Positions 8,665 through 16,547 of a DNA stretch of 64,000 bases are shown piece after piece. Position 1 is the stretch's first letter. Each line of letters opens with the position of its first letter. A program made the position numbers and the translations under genes. Location: NCBI GenBank assembly GCA_903828595.1, contig CAIKMS010000007.1, positions 1-64,000 of the forward strand, in the 5' to 3' direction. The notes under the pieces were generated by a model. The model searched no databases. It had not been told where the DNA came from and saw nothing but the letters and a program-made list of their open reading frames with translations. The stretch is from an uncultured Pseudomonadota bacterium. GTDB lineage: Bacteria; Pseudomonadota; Gammaproteobacteria; Steroidobacterales; Steroidobacteraceae.

Positions 8665-10278
8665 TTAGGCGTAAACACCGTGCCAATACCAATGATTAGC
8701 GACGACCCCGGCTGCCAATTTCAAATCGCGATAAATCCACACTCGTGCGCCACTGGCCATACGTGCGACATAGTAATCACGGCACATATCCGCGCCATCC
8801 CACCAACCACTCTCAATGCGCTCAGGCCCGTTTTCCAACACAAGACCACCTGGCAGCCAAGGCTGTCCTTGCCGCTCTAACAAGGGACGTGCCTGTGAAA
8901 AAAGCCATAACGGCCGTGGAGCTACGGCTAGTCGCTTCGGTGATGGCACAACAGGTGCGCTCATACGACCGGGCAATGACGGGGGCATAACCCGTGAAGC
9001 CGCCTCTGGTCGGTGCTCCTCGCAAAGACCTAAGCCGGTGATAGCAGAAGTCCCCAATCGATTGCGTAGCCTATCCAGCAATAGGTGCGCGCTATTGGCT
9101 TCACCAACCGCAGGCGTAACCCCTGGCAAGGACTCGCTTTGATTAACAATAGGCGTAATGACTCCACTGCGCAGCGATACCGCCACCACCGGGCTAGGCA
9201 ACACCAATTTCTTGAGCTGCTCAGACAACAAACGACGCCACTCCGCACCAGCACCGGCCACTTGGCTGCGCCTGAGTATCAATCGAGTGGTGAGGCTTTT
9301 GCGATGATGCAAAACAACCACGAAAACACTGATTCCTGCTACACGGCTTTGCAGAAAAAGACTGAGCTCATCCAGCAACTGATACAAAACAGGCTCAATG
9401 AAATCCTGCCTGTCTATTTCAGACTCCAGATCCAGATGTCTTTTAAAGCGCTGAGGCAAAATATAGTGCCGCCGCACCGAGGCTGCCCGACCGTAAGCCT
9501 GATCCAACTGCAATAAAATCTGTGGTGTGAATCTTTTAGCAACTCCAGAGCGGGGCAAGCGAACCAGATCACCCAGCTTGCGTAATCCCAACTGCTGCAA
9601 AGTTTTTTGCAGCGTATCGGGCCAACGAGTAACCTCAAAAGGCAGTTCATTCAATCGGCCCACCAGTGTGGCGAGTGACACAATACGAACTTCATCACCC
9701 GCGCGCGCAAACCACAGAGCCGCTTCTGGCGTGGGTGCTACCGCCACCACCGACCGATAATGATGCACCGATAATTGATCACGCAGCTTCATCAAAAGCC
9801 CATCAAGACCACCAAATAAACGTTGACTAGCACGTACCTCCAATAGCACCTCGTCAGCTGACTCTATGCATACCGATGGCGTAAAAGCCGTAGCTAACTC
9901 TGCCAGCTGTTGCAGTCGTTTTTTTTCTTGTTCGGGCTCTCGTGGCTGCACGCAAAGCTCAGGCGCTAGAGCCATAGCCGCATTCAAACTTAAGCCGACA
10001 CCAATGCCTCGGCGCGTTGCGAGTCGATTACAAGCCAGGACACTAGAGGCAACCGCGCCCGCCAAATCAACCACCACCACGGGCAGATGCTCGGAGCTAT
10101 GCAGAGGTAACGCCAAATCTTTTAACCGAATAGCAATCCATAACTGCTGAGAAGCCACGCACGATTCACGACCAGCCGCTACTAAGTGAGGCTTAACAGG
10201 CAACGCCGGCACCGCCACGCAACGCGGCTTAGGCAACGGTGAAGCAAACAAGTCACCGGTACGGCTTTTAGTGCGCAT
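8665..10278 (-). CDS. imuB: Y-family polymerase-like mutasome protein ImuB
   Basis: Clamp-binding hub of the ImuA-ImuB-DnaE2 mutasome. The fold is that of a Y-family polymerase, but the first catalytic Asp motif is missing: the N-terminal strand reads WIAIRLKDLALPL where an active enzyme has DMDAFFA. The second motif is partly kept as SADEVLLEV. This fits the known non-catalytic role of ImuB. The C-terminal region ends with the family's ERIESGWWDG and YWHGVYA-type segments. It is 537 aa, with an 81-base gap to imuA in which I see no LexA box, so expression most likely comes from the lexA promoter. Confidence 0.93.
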   Translation of the reverse strand: MRTKSRTGDLFASPLPKPRCVAVPALPVKPHLVAAGRESCVASQQLWIAIRLKDLALPLHSSEHLPVVVVDLAGAVASSVLACNRLATRRGIGVGLSLNAAMALAPELCVQPREPEQEKKRLQQLAELATAFTPSVCIESADEVLLEVRASQRLFGGLDGLLMKLRDQLSVHHYRSVVAVAPTPEAALWFARAGDEVRIVSLATLVGRLNELPFEVTRWPDTLQKTLQQLGLRKLGDLVRLPRSGVAKRFTPQILLQLDQAYGRAASVRRHYILPQRFKRHLDLESEIDRQDFIEPVLYQLLDELSLFLQSRVAGISVFVVVLHHRKSLTTRLILRRSQVAGAGAEWRRLLSEQLKKLVLPSPVVAVSLRSGVITPIVNQSESLPGVTPAVGEANSAHLLLDRLRNRLGTSAITGLGLCEEHRPEAASRVMPPSLPGRMSAPVVPSPKRLAVAPRPLWLFSQARPLLERQGQPWLPGGLVLENGPERIESGWWDGADMCRDYYVARMASGARVWIYRDLKLAAGVVANHWYWHGVYA

Positions 10279-10359
10279 GAAAAACTACTCAATTACCTTT
10301 TAACAGACTAGAGCCAGCAGCCATCCACAGCCTGCAACCGTTGAATGACAAGCGCATTT

Positions 10360-11004
10360 TTAGGGCTCGTTCATCACGCCATCAATGTGCAAGACACCAC
10401 CGCCACGTCTTTTCAGAATTTCTATCGACAAACCTTCCAATGCCGGCTGCAGCAGCAAACGTAAGGGTGCCGGGGAAATCAAATGCCGGGCTTTTTCAGG
10501 CCTAAACAGCACACCCAGCCCTTTACCCTGTGCAGCGGCCAACTTCAGTCGCCGCAAGGCACGATCATCGACTTCAGCGAGCCAGGCTAAAACCGCTACA
10601 CAGCTGGACGAACTTAAAGCCTGTTCGGCGGCCCATAAACGCTCACGTAAGCCTGACACCCTAACCATCAACAATTGGGATAGCGGCAACCCTGCTTGTA
10701 ACAAGGCCGGTGCGTGTAACTCATGAGGGGGAGCCACGCAGGTGACCCAGCACTGCGCCTTATGGCTGTCCGATAACAGCCGGCGTAATGCCGGCAACAA
10801 CACCGACAACTCGCCTACGCCATGACCGGGCAATAACAACTCAATCAACGTGCCCAATGGCCAGCCGCCATCCGGTAACGCGGCGTCTAACCGTGGCCAG
10901 CCACTAGGCACACTCAGGCTATCGGGTCGAGCTAATCGACTCGCACGCCAAGTCAAAGCATGCAGCGGCGAGTCTTTTAACCAAGCATCATTTTGCGCGG
11001 TCAT
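10360..11004 (-). CDS. imuA: translesion synthesis accessory protein ImuA
   Basis: RecA/SulA-like protein that modulates recombination and works with ImuB and DnaE2. The N-terminal stretch contains GWPRLDAALPDGGWPLGTL, characteristic of this family, followed by a RecA-like core without a convincing Walker A motif. It is 214 aa, which is normal. It starts 21 bases downstream of lexA on the same strand, which places it under direct LexA control. Confidence 0.88.
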   Translation of the reverse strand: MTAQNDAWLKDSPLHALTWRASRLARPDSLSVPSGWPRLDAALPDGGWPLGTLIELLLPGHGVGELSVLLPALRRLLSDSHKAQCWVTCVAPPHELHAPALLQAGLPLSQLLMVRVSGLRERLWAAEQALSSSSCVAVLAWLAEVDDRALRRLKLAAAQGKGLGVLFRPEKARHLISPAPLRLLLQPALEGLSIEILKRRGGGVLHIDGVMNEP

Positions 11005-11025
11005 AACACCGACGCCTTACCTTAC

Positions 11026-11652
11026 CTACTGCAACAGATCGGGCTTACCACCGCGCCTGAGCACACCCACAACCACCCCTTCAATGAGCATCGACTGTTC
11101 TTTAAGATCGACACGAATCGGCTCAAAATCGGTGTTCTCCGGGAGCAACCAAACGATGGTTCCTTCCTGACGGTAGCGCTTAACAGTGACTTCATTTTCA
11201 ATACGCGCCACCACGATTTGGCGGTTACGTACTTCCGGGGTGCGGTGAACCGCAACCAGATCGCCATCCATAATGCCGATGTCGCGCATCGACATTCCAT
11301 GCACTTTCAAAAGGTAATGCGGCTTAGGATGAAAGAGCTTCGAATCGACCTGAAAACGACCTTCAATATTCTCTTCAGCCAATATAGGTCGCCCGGCGGC
11401 CACTCGGCCGATGAGAGGTAATCCCAACTGATCACGCATCGTGTCTTTTAACTGGATGCCCCGTGAAGCACCCGGCAATAGCTCAATAACGCCCTTACGC
11501 TGCAAAGCACGTAAGTGTTCCTCGGCCGCGTTAGCGGACTTAAAGCCCAGAGCTTGCGAGATCTCGGCCCGAGTAGGTGGCATGCCACTGTCTTCGAGCT
11601 GATCGCGAATAAAGTCCAGAATCTGTCGTTGACGGGGAGTAAGGTCTGTCAT
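11026..11652 (-). CDS. lexA: SOS response repressor LexA
   Basis: Self-cleaving repressor of the DNA-damage regulon. An N-terminal winged helix ([11 protein letters not shown] recognition region, about residues 27-47) is joined to an S24 peptidase domain. The cleavage bond is A86-G87 in RVAAGRP, the nucleophile is S121 (GMSM) and the general base is K158 (VKRY). The length of 208 aa is typical. The ribosome site GGTGA lies just before the ATG and overlaps the proximal LexA box, so LexA can block both transcription and access to the start of its own message. Confidence 0.98.
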   Translation of the reverse strand: MTDLTPRQRQILDFIRDQLEDSGMPPTRAEISQALGFKSANAAEEHLRALQRKGVIELLPGASRGIQLKDTMRDQLGLPLIGRVAAGRPILAEENIEGRFQVDSKLFHPKPHYLLKVHGMSMRDIGIMDGDLVAVHRTPEVRNRQIVVARIENEVTVKRYRQEGTIVWLLPENTDFEPIRVDLKEQSMLIEGVVVGVLRRGGKPDLLQ

Positions 11653-11659
11653 AAATCAC

Positions 11660-11675
11660 CTGTATGTCTATACAG
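11660..11675. promoter_or_regulatory. LexA (SOS) box 1 upstream of lexA
   Basis: Exact match to CTGT-N8-ACAG (CTGTATGTCTATACAG), ending 8 bases from the lexA start codon and covering the region just after the predicted transcription start. Confidence 0.92.
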
Positions 11676-11679
11676 CAAA

Positions 11680-11695
11680 CTGTGATTATATACAG
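11680..11695. promoter_or_regulatory. LexA (SOS) box 2 upstream of lexA
   Basis: Second exact CTGT-N8-ACAG site, centred 20 bases from the first, about two helical turns. That spacing would put two LexA dimers on the same DNA face. The predicted -10 element of the lexA promoter lies inside this box. Confidence 0.92.
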
Positions 11696-11712
11696 GTAAC
11701 GAATCCGCGCAA
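11685..11712 (-). promoter_or_regulatory. lexA operon sigma-70 promoter
   Basis: On the minus strand, -35 TTGCGC (11707-11712) and a perfect -10 TATAAT (11685-11690) are separated by 16 bases. The -10 is embedded in LexA box 2, a standard arrangement for a LexA-repressed promoter. Confidence 0.75.
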
Positions 11713-11738
11713 GCCCACCCCCCCTCATTTCACCCCGG

Positions 11739-12359
11739 CTAGGGTTGGGCCTGCAAAAAGGCCGCTACGGCCTGCATGTCTTTGCTTTTTAAGCCCGCAG
11801 CGACACCGTGCATGACCGCAACGTCACGCATGTTGTTTTGGAACGCACCCAGTTGCTTGAGCAGGTATTGCTCATGCTGACCAGCCAGGCGGGGGAAATC
11901 GGCCATGCCCTGTCCCTGGGTTCCATGACACGCACTGCAGGCTGGAACGCCTTCTGACTCCAAGCCGTTATTGAAAATCTCATTCCCACGAGCCATTAAA
12001 GACGTGTCACCTGACCGCCCTGCGATAGGTTTCTGCTGGCTGTAATAGGTTGCTAGCGCCTCAATCGTCGGATCATCTAGCTGCGCTGCCATACCCCACA
12101 TAAAGCCCACAGCATCCGCATCACCACGGGTGCGCGAGCGAAAGGCCATTAACTGGACCATCAGATAGTTGGCATTTTGGCCAGCTAGCCGTGGGTATTT
12201 CGGCAGCACACTAATACCGCGCGGACCGTGACACGTTGCGCACACACCGTTGACTAAATTGGCCACCGATAACGGGGCTTGGCCCGCTGTCGGTTCAGCG
12301 TTTGCGCCCACAGACAGTAGGCACCCCAGGGAAAGCATCATCAAAGAACTCTTAAGCAT
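11739..12359 (-). CDS. diheme cytochrome c4-type protein
   Basis: Periplasmic electron carrier with a signal peptide (cleavage near GANA-E) and two homologous halves. Each half has one CXXCH heme site: C40/C43/H44 (CATCH) and C141/C144/H145 (CSACH). Both halves repeat the PRLAGQ segment, typical of cytochrome c4/c553-II proteins that pass electrons to terminal oxidases. Candidate Met ligands sit in the FMWGMAAQL and VMHGVAAGL segments. It is 206 aa and lies 50 bases downstream of the monoheme protein on the same strand, so the two may be co-transcribed. Confidence 0.88.
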   Translation of the reverse strand: MLKSSLMMLSLGCLLSVGANAEPTAGQAPLSVANLVNGVCATCHGPRGISVLPKYPRLAGQNANYLMVQLMAFRSRTRGDADAVGFMWGMAAQLDDPTIEALATYYSQQKPIAGRSGDTSLMARGNEIFNNGLESEGVPACSACHGTQGQGMADFPRLAGQHEQYLLKQLGAFQNNMRDVAVMHGVAAGLKSKDMQAVAAFLQAQP

Positions 12360-12409
12360 AAATCCCCGCTTTAGCTTGTGACCTTGCTGTGTTGGGTGTT
12401 GCTATCCAC

Positions 12410-13888
12410 TTAGTAGGCTAGCCAAACCAGAAAATAGAGACTGTTGTTGTTTTGCGCGCTACGCCCTGCGCCATCGTAGTTTGTCGAACCACCATTGAAC
12501 TTGTTGTAGGCGGTGTATTGAATGCCAAACTTCGTATTGAGCCACGGCAGATAGTCGAGCTCTACAATAGAACCACTGGTATCCGGTCGATTATTCAGGC
12601 TGGTAACTACACCGGGATTGCCCGATGTGTCAGCAGGGATCGCTGCATACAGACCCGCATCACTACTTCCGGATGTGGAGAACAAAGCAAAAGAGCCACC
12701 CAGCCTGTGCTGATAAAAATAGCTGATGGCTAAACGCTCGGTAGTTAGGTCATCGCGTGCATTAGCGACACTGCCGGCGCGATAGCTAGCATCGAGATTC
12801 ATCGTTTCATGAATGTGAGTAGCCACCACACTCACCGAGTTATTCTCACCAAAGTACTGGTATTGCAGATCTTCGGCGATATCACGAAATTCATTGACTG
12901 GACCATTGACAGGCATAGGCGCTGCAGCAGTACCACCGGGGAATAACCGAAAAGCAGCTCCGTACATACCCACTTCCAGGGAATGCCTGTCCGCGTTGTA
13001 CTCATAGGCAACCCGACCGTAGGGGGCAAAGCCTTTTACTATGTTCGATGACGTTCCATCCAAAGGCCCCGTGCCGCCGGTCAATGCATTACTTGAGCCC
13101 TGTTTGGCAGAGCGGTAAAAACCCAGCTCTGCATACACCGCCTCTTGCCAAAACACGTATGCCGAAAGTCCGGCAACACTTTGGGCTAAACCGCCATCAA
13201 TCTGCGTGCCCGCGACAGGCGCGACCGCGGCTGAGCTTCCCACATAAGGAAAGCCAAAGGCTGGAGTGGAATTCCACAGATCCTGAACCGTTGGGTTATT
13301 GTTCAGCGATAAACCATAAATCAGCGTCTTTTCGTTAGGCAGTACCAACAGATCCGCCAGCCGGATGTCCGTATTATCAATACCTAAGGTTCCACTGCCG
13401 TTGTCGTACGTTAACTGCAAAAATGCCCCTAAATGCGGCGCCACTTTGCCGGCGTAAAACAAGCCCACCTGTTGAGGAAAGTCCACGGTTCCGTTCTGGC
13501 TACTGCCCTTCACTGCGGGGTTGCTGGTATCTGGGATCGCCTTAGCCAACTGGGTGTAGCCGGCCTGGATCATGATTGATAACGGGGGCGTGGTAGCCAG
13601 ATCCAGAAACTCCGCTTTCTGACTGTCCACACCGCGTACTTGGCGCAGGTTATCCAATACGTAGCCACCGGCTTTAAACGTTCGTCCGAAGTGAGTCAGC
13701 TCCGGCCAGACCGTATGGCAGGCCTCACAAGCCATACCGGTCTGTCGTGCAAAACTCGGTACCGCATGGCTTATCTGCCACGGTAAAAGCATGGCCATCA
13801 TCGCCACGAGCCCGACACAGCCATAACCACTCTCGCCGGCAGCTACCCGACTCCCTAACCGAAACAGTGCGCGCCCGATACGGTGCAT
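12410..13888 (-). CDS. monoheme c-type cytochrome fused to a probable outer-membrane barrel
   Basis: It is a 492-aa exported protein. A long signal region precedes one heme site, C54/C57/H58, in the segment QTGMACEACHTVWPELTHFGR. This N-terminal block recurs in uncharacterised Proteobacterial cytochromes. The remaining 400 or so residues are rich in alternating polar/aromatic strands and Gly/Asn/Ser turns, and the chain ends in an aromatic residue (FLVWLAY), as porins do. I infer an outer-membrane beta-barrel carrying one N-terminal heme; substrate and partner are unknown. The downstream diheme cytochrome suggests a role in respiratory electron transfer. Confidence 0.7.
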   Translation of the reverse strand: MHRIGRALFRLGSRVAAGESGYGCVGLVAMMAMLLPWQISHAVPSFARQTGMACEACHTVWPELTHFGRTFKAGGYVLDNLRQVRGVDSQKAEFLDLATTPPLSIMIQAGYTQLAKAIPDTSNPAVKGSSQNGTVDFPQQVGLFYAGKVAPHLGAFLQLTYDNGSGTLGIDNTDIRLADLLVLPNEKTLIYGLSLNNNPTVQDLWNSTPAFGFPYVGSSAAVAPVAGTQIDGGLAQSVAGLSAYVFWQEAVYAELGFYRSAKQGSSNALTGGTGPLDGTSSNIVKGFAPYGRVAYEYNADRHSLEVGMYGAAFRLFPGGTAAAPMPVNGPVNEFRDIAEDLQYQYFGENNSVSVVATHIHETMNLDASYRAGSVANARDDLTTERLAISYFYQHRLGGSFALFSTSGSSDAGLYAAIPADTSGNPGVVTSLNNRPDTSGSIVELDYLPWLNTKFGIQYTAYNKFNGGSTNYDGAGRSAQNNNSLYFLVWLAY

Positions 13889-14252
13889 GTGTCACCCCCA
13901 CTAATTCACTATCCGCCCCGGTTGAGGCGGCGACTGTCAGGTTAAGTAGTGATAGGGCGCGCCGGTATGCGGTGAATTACCTAACGCGCTTCGGAAAACC
14001 CTGATGGTCGGGGATTGCGTGCGGTGCCAAGCTCAGAAAGGTTCGCTGTGTGACAAAAAAAAGACAGGCCGGGGTCTTTCGGGACGCGAAAGCCTTGGGG
14101 TTTCATCACTACAGGTGATTGGAAGCGAATCGGCTGATCTGTTAGACTTATTAGGTAAGCGGCACACCACCGCCCCCACCATGATCTGAACCGGCCTGGC
14201 CGGAGGCCTGTGGTGGACAATTTCAGAGCGACAATTTCCAGGAGTGAATAAA
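13889..14252. other. intergenic region with structured DNA upstream of the OprI-like gene
   Basis: No convincing gene is seen. It contains a 6-bp hairpin at 14076-14092 around a GGGACGCGAAAGCC segment (14081-14094) that partly resembles the c-di-GMP-I riboswitch core, a weak promoter candidate at 14119-14148, and a larger imperfect hairpin at 14176-14216 (CCACCA paired with TGGTGG, inner CCGGC/GCCGG) that would sit in the 5' UTR of the lipoprotein gene. Confidence 0.45.
14119..14148 (+). promoter_or_regulatory. candidate promoter of the OprI-like lipoprotein gene
   Basis: TTGGAA (14119-14124) and TAGACT (14143-14148), each matching four of six consensus positions, are separated by 18 bases. 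This would give a leader of about 100 bases. Confidence 0.3.
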
Positions 14253-14564
14253 ATGACCAAGTTTCTCAAAGTGGGCGCTGTTGCCCTGTGCTTCGCGATG
14301 GCCGCTGGTTGCACCGATTTGAAGCCTTTGCAGGCGCAGGTGGACGATCTGAAGAGCCAGATTGGCAAGGTTAGCGCTGACCAGGCTAGCATGAAGTCCA
14401 GCATTGCCAGCGCTCAGAGCGCAGCAACCGCTGCTGCTGCTGCTGCTCAGAAGGCTCAGAGCACGGCTGATAGCGCAATGGCTGCTACCAAGGCCAATGC
14501 TGATTGCTGCGCCGCGACCAACGAGAAGATCGACCGTATGTTCAAGAAGTCGATGTCCAAGTAA
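14253..14564 (+). CDS. Lpp/OprI-like alanine-zipper murein lipoprotein
   Basis: Small outer-membrane lipoprotein expected to anchor the outer membrane to peptidoglycan. The signal peptide ends in a lipobox with the lipidated Cys at residue 20 (FAMAAGC). A heptad coiled coil of Ala and polar residues follows (long Ala run at about residues 60-70). The C-terminus ends in KKSMSK, whose last Lys could be joined to peptidoglycan as in Lpp and OprI. Two adjacent Cys (ADCCAA) are unusual. ATG 14253 is chosen because AGGAG at 14240-14244 is 8 bases upstream; the in-frame GTG 14244 overlaps that site. A strong terminator follows, giving a monocistronic unit. Confidence 0.85.
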   Translation: MTKFLKVGAVALCFAMAAGCTDLKPLQAQVDDLKSQIGKVSADQASMKSSIASAQSAATAAAAAAQKAQSTADSAMAATKANADCCAATNEKIDRMFKKSMSK

Positions 14565-14608
14565 GGCATTAGGCAACGCCGCGTTAGCGGTGCTGCCATG
14601 CTTTAAAA

Positions 14609-14638
14609 ACGCCGCGGTTACTCGCGGCGTTTTTTTTT
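14609..14638 (+). terminator. rho-independent terminator of the lipoprotein gene
   Basis: Perfect 8-bp GC-rich stem ACGCCGCG (14609-14616) / CGCGGCGT (14623-14630) with a 6-base loop, followed by a run of T to 14638. Confidence 0.93.
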
Positions 14639-14721
14639 AAGGGTCTCAAAACACAGTCGACGCATACACCGTACTATCTGAAATTGATCACAGGCTAGCT
14701 TCAAACACCCTGTAAGACAGG

Positions 14722-16086
14722 GTGAAGATACCTTTACTGCCGATCACACGGCTGTACTCCTGGAGTCACAGGGCATACCCAACAACTTTTTCTCATCGAA
14801 AAATTGCGCTGTCACGACACTCCACCTCGGCAATGCTCCTAGCAGCCGTCCTGCTGATCGCTGCGCTAGGGGTGCGACTGGTCGGTTTGTCCGTCTACTC
14901 TTTTGCAGGTGACGAACTGGCAACGGTATCCGAAGAGCGCATTCTCTTCCACGGACAACCTGCCAACGAAACGTCGCAAGCCTACCGCCTACCCCACCTA
15001 GCACCAGTCGGCTATGCTCTTGTACATATGAGCCACCAGTTTTTCGGTGAAACGGAACGTGGCTATAGACTATTGAACGCTCTATTCGGGGCACTAGGCG
15101 TAGTGGCGCTATTTCTAGTCCTCGATGTTCCGGGCCGTCGCACCCTAGCTTTAATAACCGCCAGCACTGTTGCCTTCTGGCCCGACCATGTTTTTAGGAG
15201 TGGCGCATGCCGCTTTTATATAGTTGCCGCAACGCTTGCATTCCTAAGCATGGGGTTCGCGTGGCGCGCATCACGATGCTTTTCCCCAGTCGCTTTTTTT
15301 CTGAGTATCACTCTAGCGGTTTTAGCTGTTTTCTCGCACTCATTACTTTTGGCACTAGCACCGATTTTAATATTCTCAGTATTTGCAATTAGATTAATTT
15401 CCATCCGGCGTATTGATCGGCAGTATGTTGCGATTGGTGTACTAGCGATGCTGATTTGGACTTTTGTCTTAATTAGCCACGTAGCGCCATTAATAAAAAA
15501 CTGGAACGGAAGTGAATCCTGGGGCGAATCACCAATCGAAGCACTCCTATCGGGAGTGGTGTCCCTAGGGTTTATCACGTGCTTTTTGTCTTTTTCGGGC
15601 GGCCTTTTGACCCTGTTAAGACGTCATATCGATGACATTTTCTGGCTAGGAATGAGCATACTGTGGCTTGGCTCGTGCTGTGTTCTATCAATGGTGGTGC
15701 AATGGCAGGTTGCTTATTGCTTCGTATTTTCACTGGGACCGATCGTATTGGCAGCATCTTTTCTTGATACCTTAATCGCGCGTGCGTCAAAAAACTCGTT
15801 AGCACCAATAAGATATATCTGGCCGGCAATTTTGGGTTCACTCATGGTCGTTGCCGGCTTACCCTCATTGGTGAGCTATTTCATTGACGGATCTCGCGCC
15901 GATGAGCGAGGGGCCGCTCAGTTTGTAGCTTCGCAATGGCGCCCTGGTGACACTGTGACCACATACACCGCGGGATATTTTTCGTATTACACGCACAATT
16001 GCTGCTCCCCAGTGGTCCCACTGAATAAATCTGCGCCCGTACCGCAGCTATCTACTCTCACAAAAAAACCAATCGTCTTTGGATAA
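14722..16086 (+). CDS. ArnT/GT39-like membrane glycosyltransferase, zero-frame product
   Basis: Polytopic inner-membrane protein resembling dolichyl-phosphate-mannose or ArnT-type glycosyltransferases, which move a sugar from a polyprenyl carrier to a periplasmic acceptor. The first periplasmic loop has the acidic pair D64-E65 (FAGDELAT), the usual catalytic position. About ten hydrophobic helices follow between residues 38 and 390, then a soluble tail. The start is GTG 14722 with a poor ribosome site; ATG 14836 is an alternative. This frame stops at TAA 16084-16086, soon after an A7 run, while the rest of the family-like C-terminus continues in the -1 frame. The gene is richer in A/T than its neighbours, which hints at transfer. 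The acceptor is unknown. Confidence 0.75.
   Translation: MKIPLLPITRLYSWSHRAYPTTFSHRKIALSRHSTSAMLLAAVLLIAALGVRLVGLSVYSFAGDELATVSEERILFHGQPANETSQAYRLPHLAPVGYALVHMSHQFFGETERGYRLLNALFGALGVVALFLVLDVPGRRTLALITASTVAFWPDHVFRSGACRFYIVAATLAFLSMGFAWRASRCFSPVAFFLSITLAVLAVFSHSLLLALAPILIFSVFAIRLISIRRIDRQYVAIGVLAMLIWTFVLISHVAPLIKNWNGSESWGESPIEALLSGVVSLGFITCFLSFSGGLLTLLRRHIDDIFWLGMSILWLGSCCVLSMVVQWQVAYCFVFSLGPIVLAASFLDTLIARASKNSLAPIRYIWPAILGSLMVVAGLPSLVSYFIDGSRADERGAAQFVASQWRPGDTVTTYTAGYFSYYTHNCCSPVVPLNKSAPVPQLSTLTKKPIVFG
16062..16068 (+). other. A AAA AAA slippery heptamer / frameshift point
   Basis: Seven A residues fall exactly in the register A_AAA_AAA relative to the glycosyltransferase frame, the classic bacterial -1 slippage site. 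A perfect 7-bp hairpin (TTCCGCC 16091-16097 with GGCGGAA 16104-16110) lies 22 bases downstream, farther than usual for a stimulator. A mutation or sequencing error in the run explains the data equally well. Confidence 0.6.
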
Positions 16087-16265
16087 TAATTTCCGCCTCT
16101 AGGGGCGGAATTCCAGAGACGCTTCGAGGGTGGCTATTCGACTGCGCAAGACAACGGTATGTCAGCGTAAAACGACGACTGGACTACATGGAAAATTCGA
16201 TGATGGTTTACCAGGTAATTGAGCAACCATCTTGCCCTGAGCAGCCTGATGTGCATTTACCTTAA
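16068..16265 (+). pseudogene. C-terminal part of the glycosyltransferase in the -1 frame
   Basis: After a -1 shift at 16062-16068 the reading frame stays open for about 65 codons to TAA 16263-16265. It contains NRLWIIISASRGGIPETL and, near the end, RRLDYMENSMMVYQV. The shape (hydrophobic strand, small-residue loop, PxxLxxWL helix, then a basic DYxxNxxxVY strand) is what C-terminal domains of such membrane glycosyltransferases look like. Joining both frames gives about 514 aa, a usual family length, against 454 aa for the zero frame. The gene is either frameshifted or expressed by recoding. Confidence 0.6.
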
Positions 16266-16547
16266 CCAGCAACCAGAGATATCTAAGACTGCAGATCGAC
16301 CAAACAGTGTTACGTAAAAAACCCATCTAAGCCGAAAACACTCAGCGGACACGCAGCAACCGAGCAGCCGCCAGTACGTATCCAAGAACTCCGCCAAAAA
16401 GCTTCTTCACCACATCGCCACTACCCCTCACTTGGTTAATTAAATTGTATTACAGCCTCTGCAGAAGTACCGGGCTGCCCGCGCCTTCTTTAGCTCAAGC
16501 CGGCGCGATACCATAAGAGCAGACGCGATACTCCGAAGGGACTCAAC
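16266..16547. other. intergenic region, no clear gene
   Basis: No promoter or terminator is convincing. On the minus strand, 16342-16449 is open for 34 codons without an ATG (GTG at 16429-16431) and encodes a short segment ending in FGGVLGYVLAAARLLRVR. This could be the remnant of a lost membrane-associated gene, or chance. Confidence 0.35.

Noticed and set aside
10279-10359. Possible separate LexA-controlled promoter for imuB
   Set aside because: No CTGT-N8-ACAG site or near match was seen in the 81-base gap.
14004-14404. Minus- and plus-strand ORFs in the region before the lipoprotein gene
   Set aside because: No ribosome sites; they run through hairpins and the lipoprotein coding sequence, and their products lack recognisable features.
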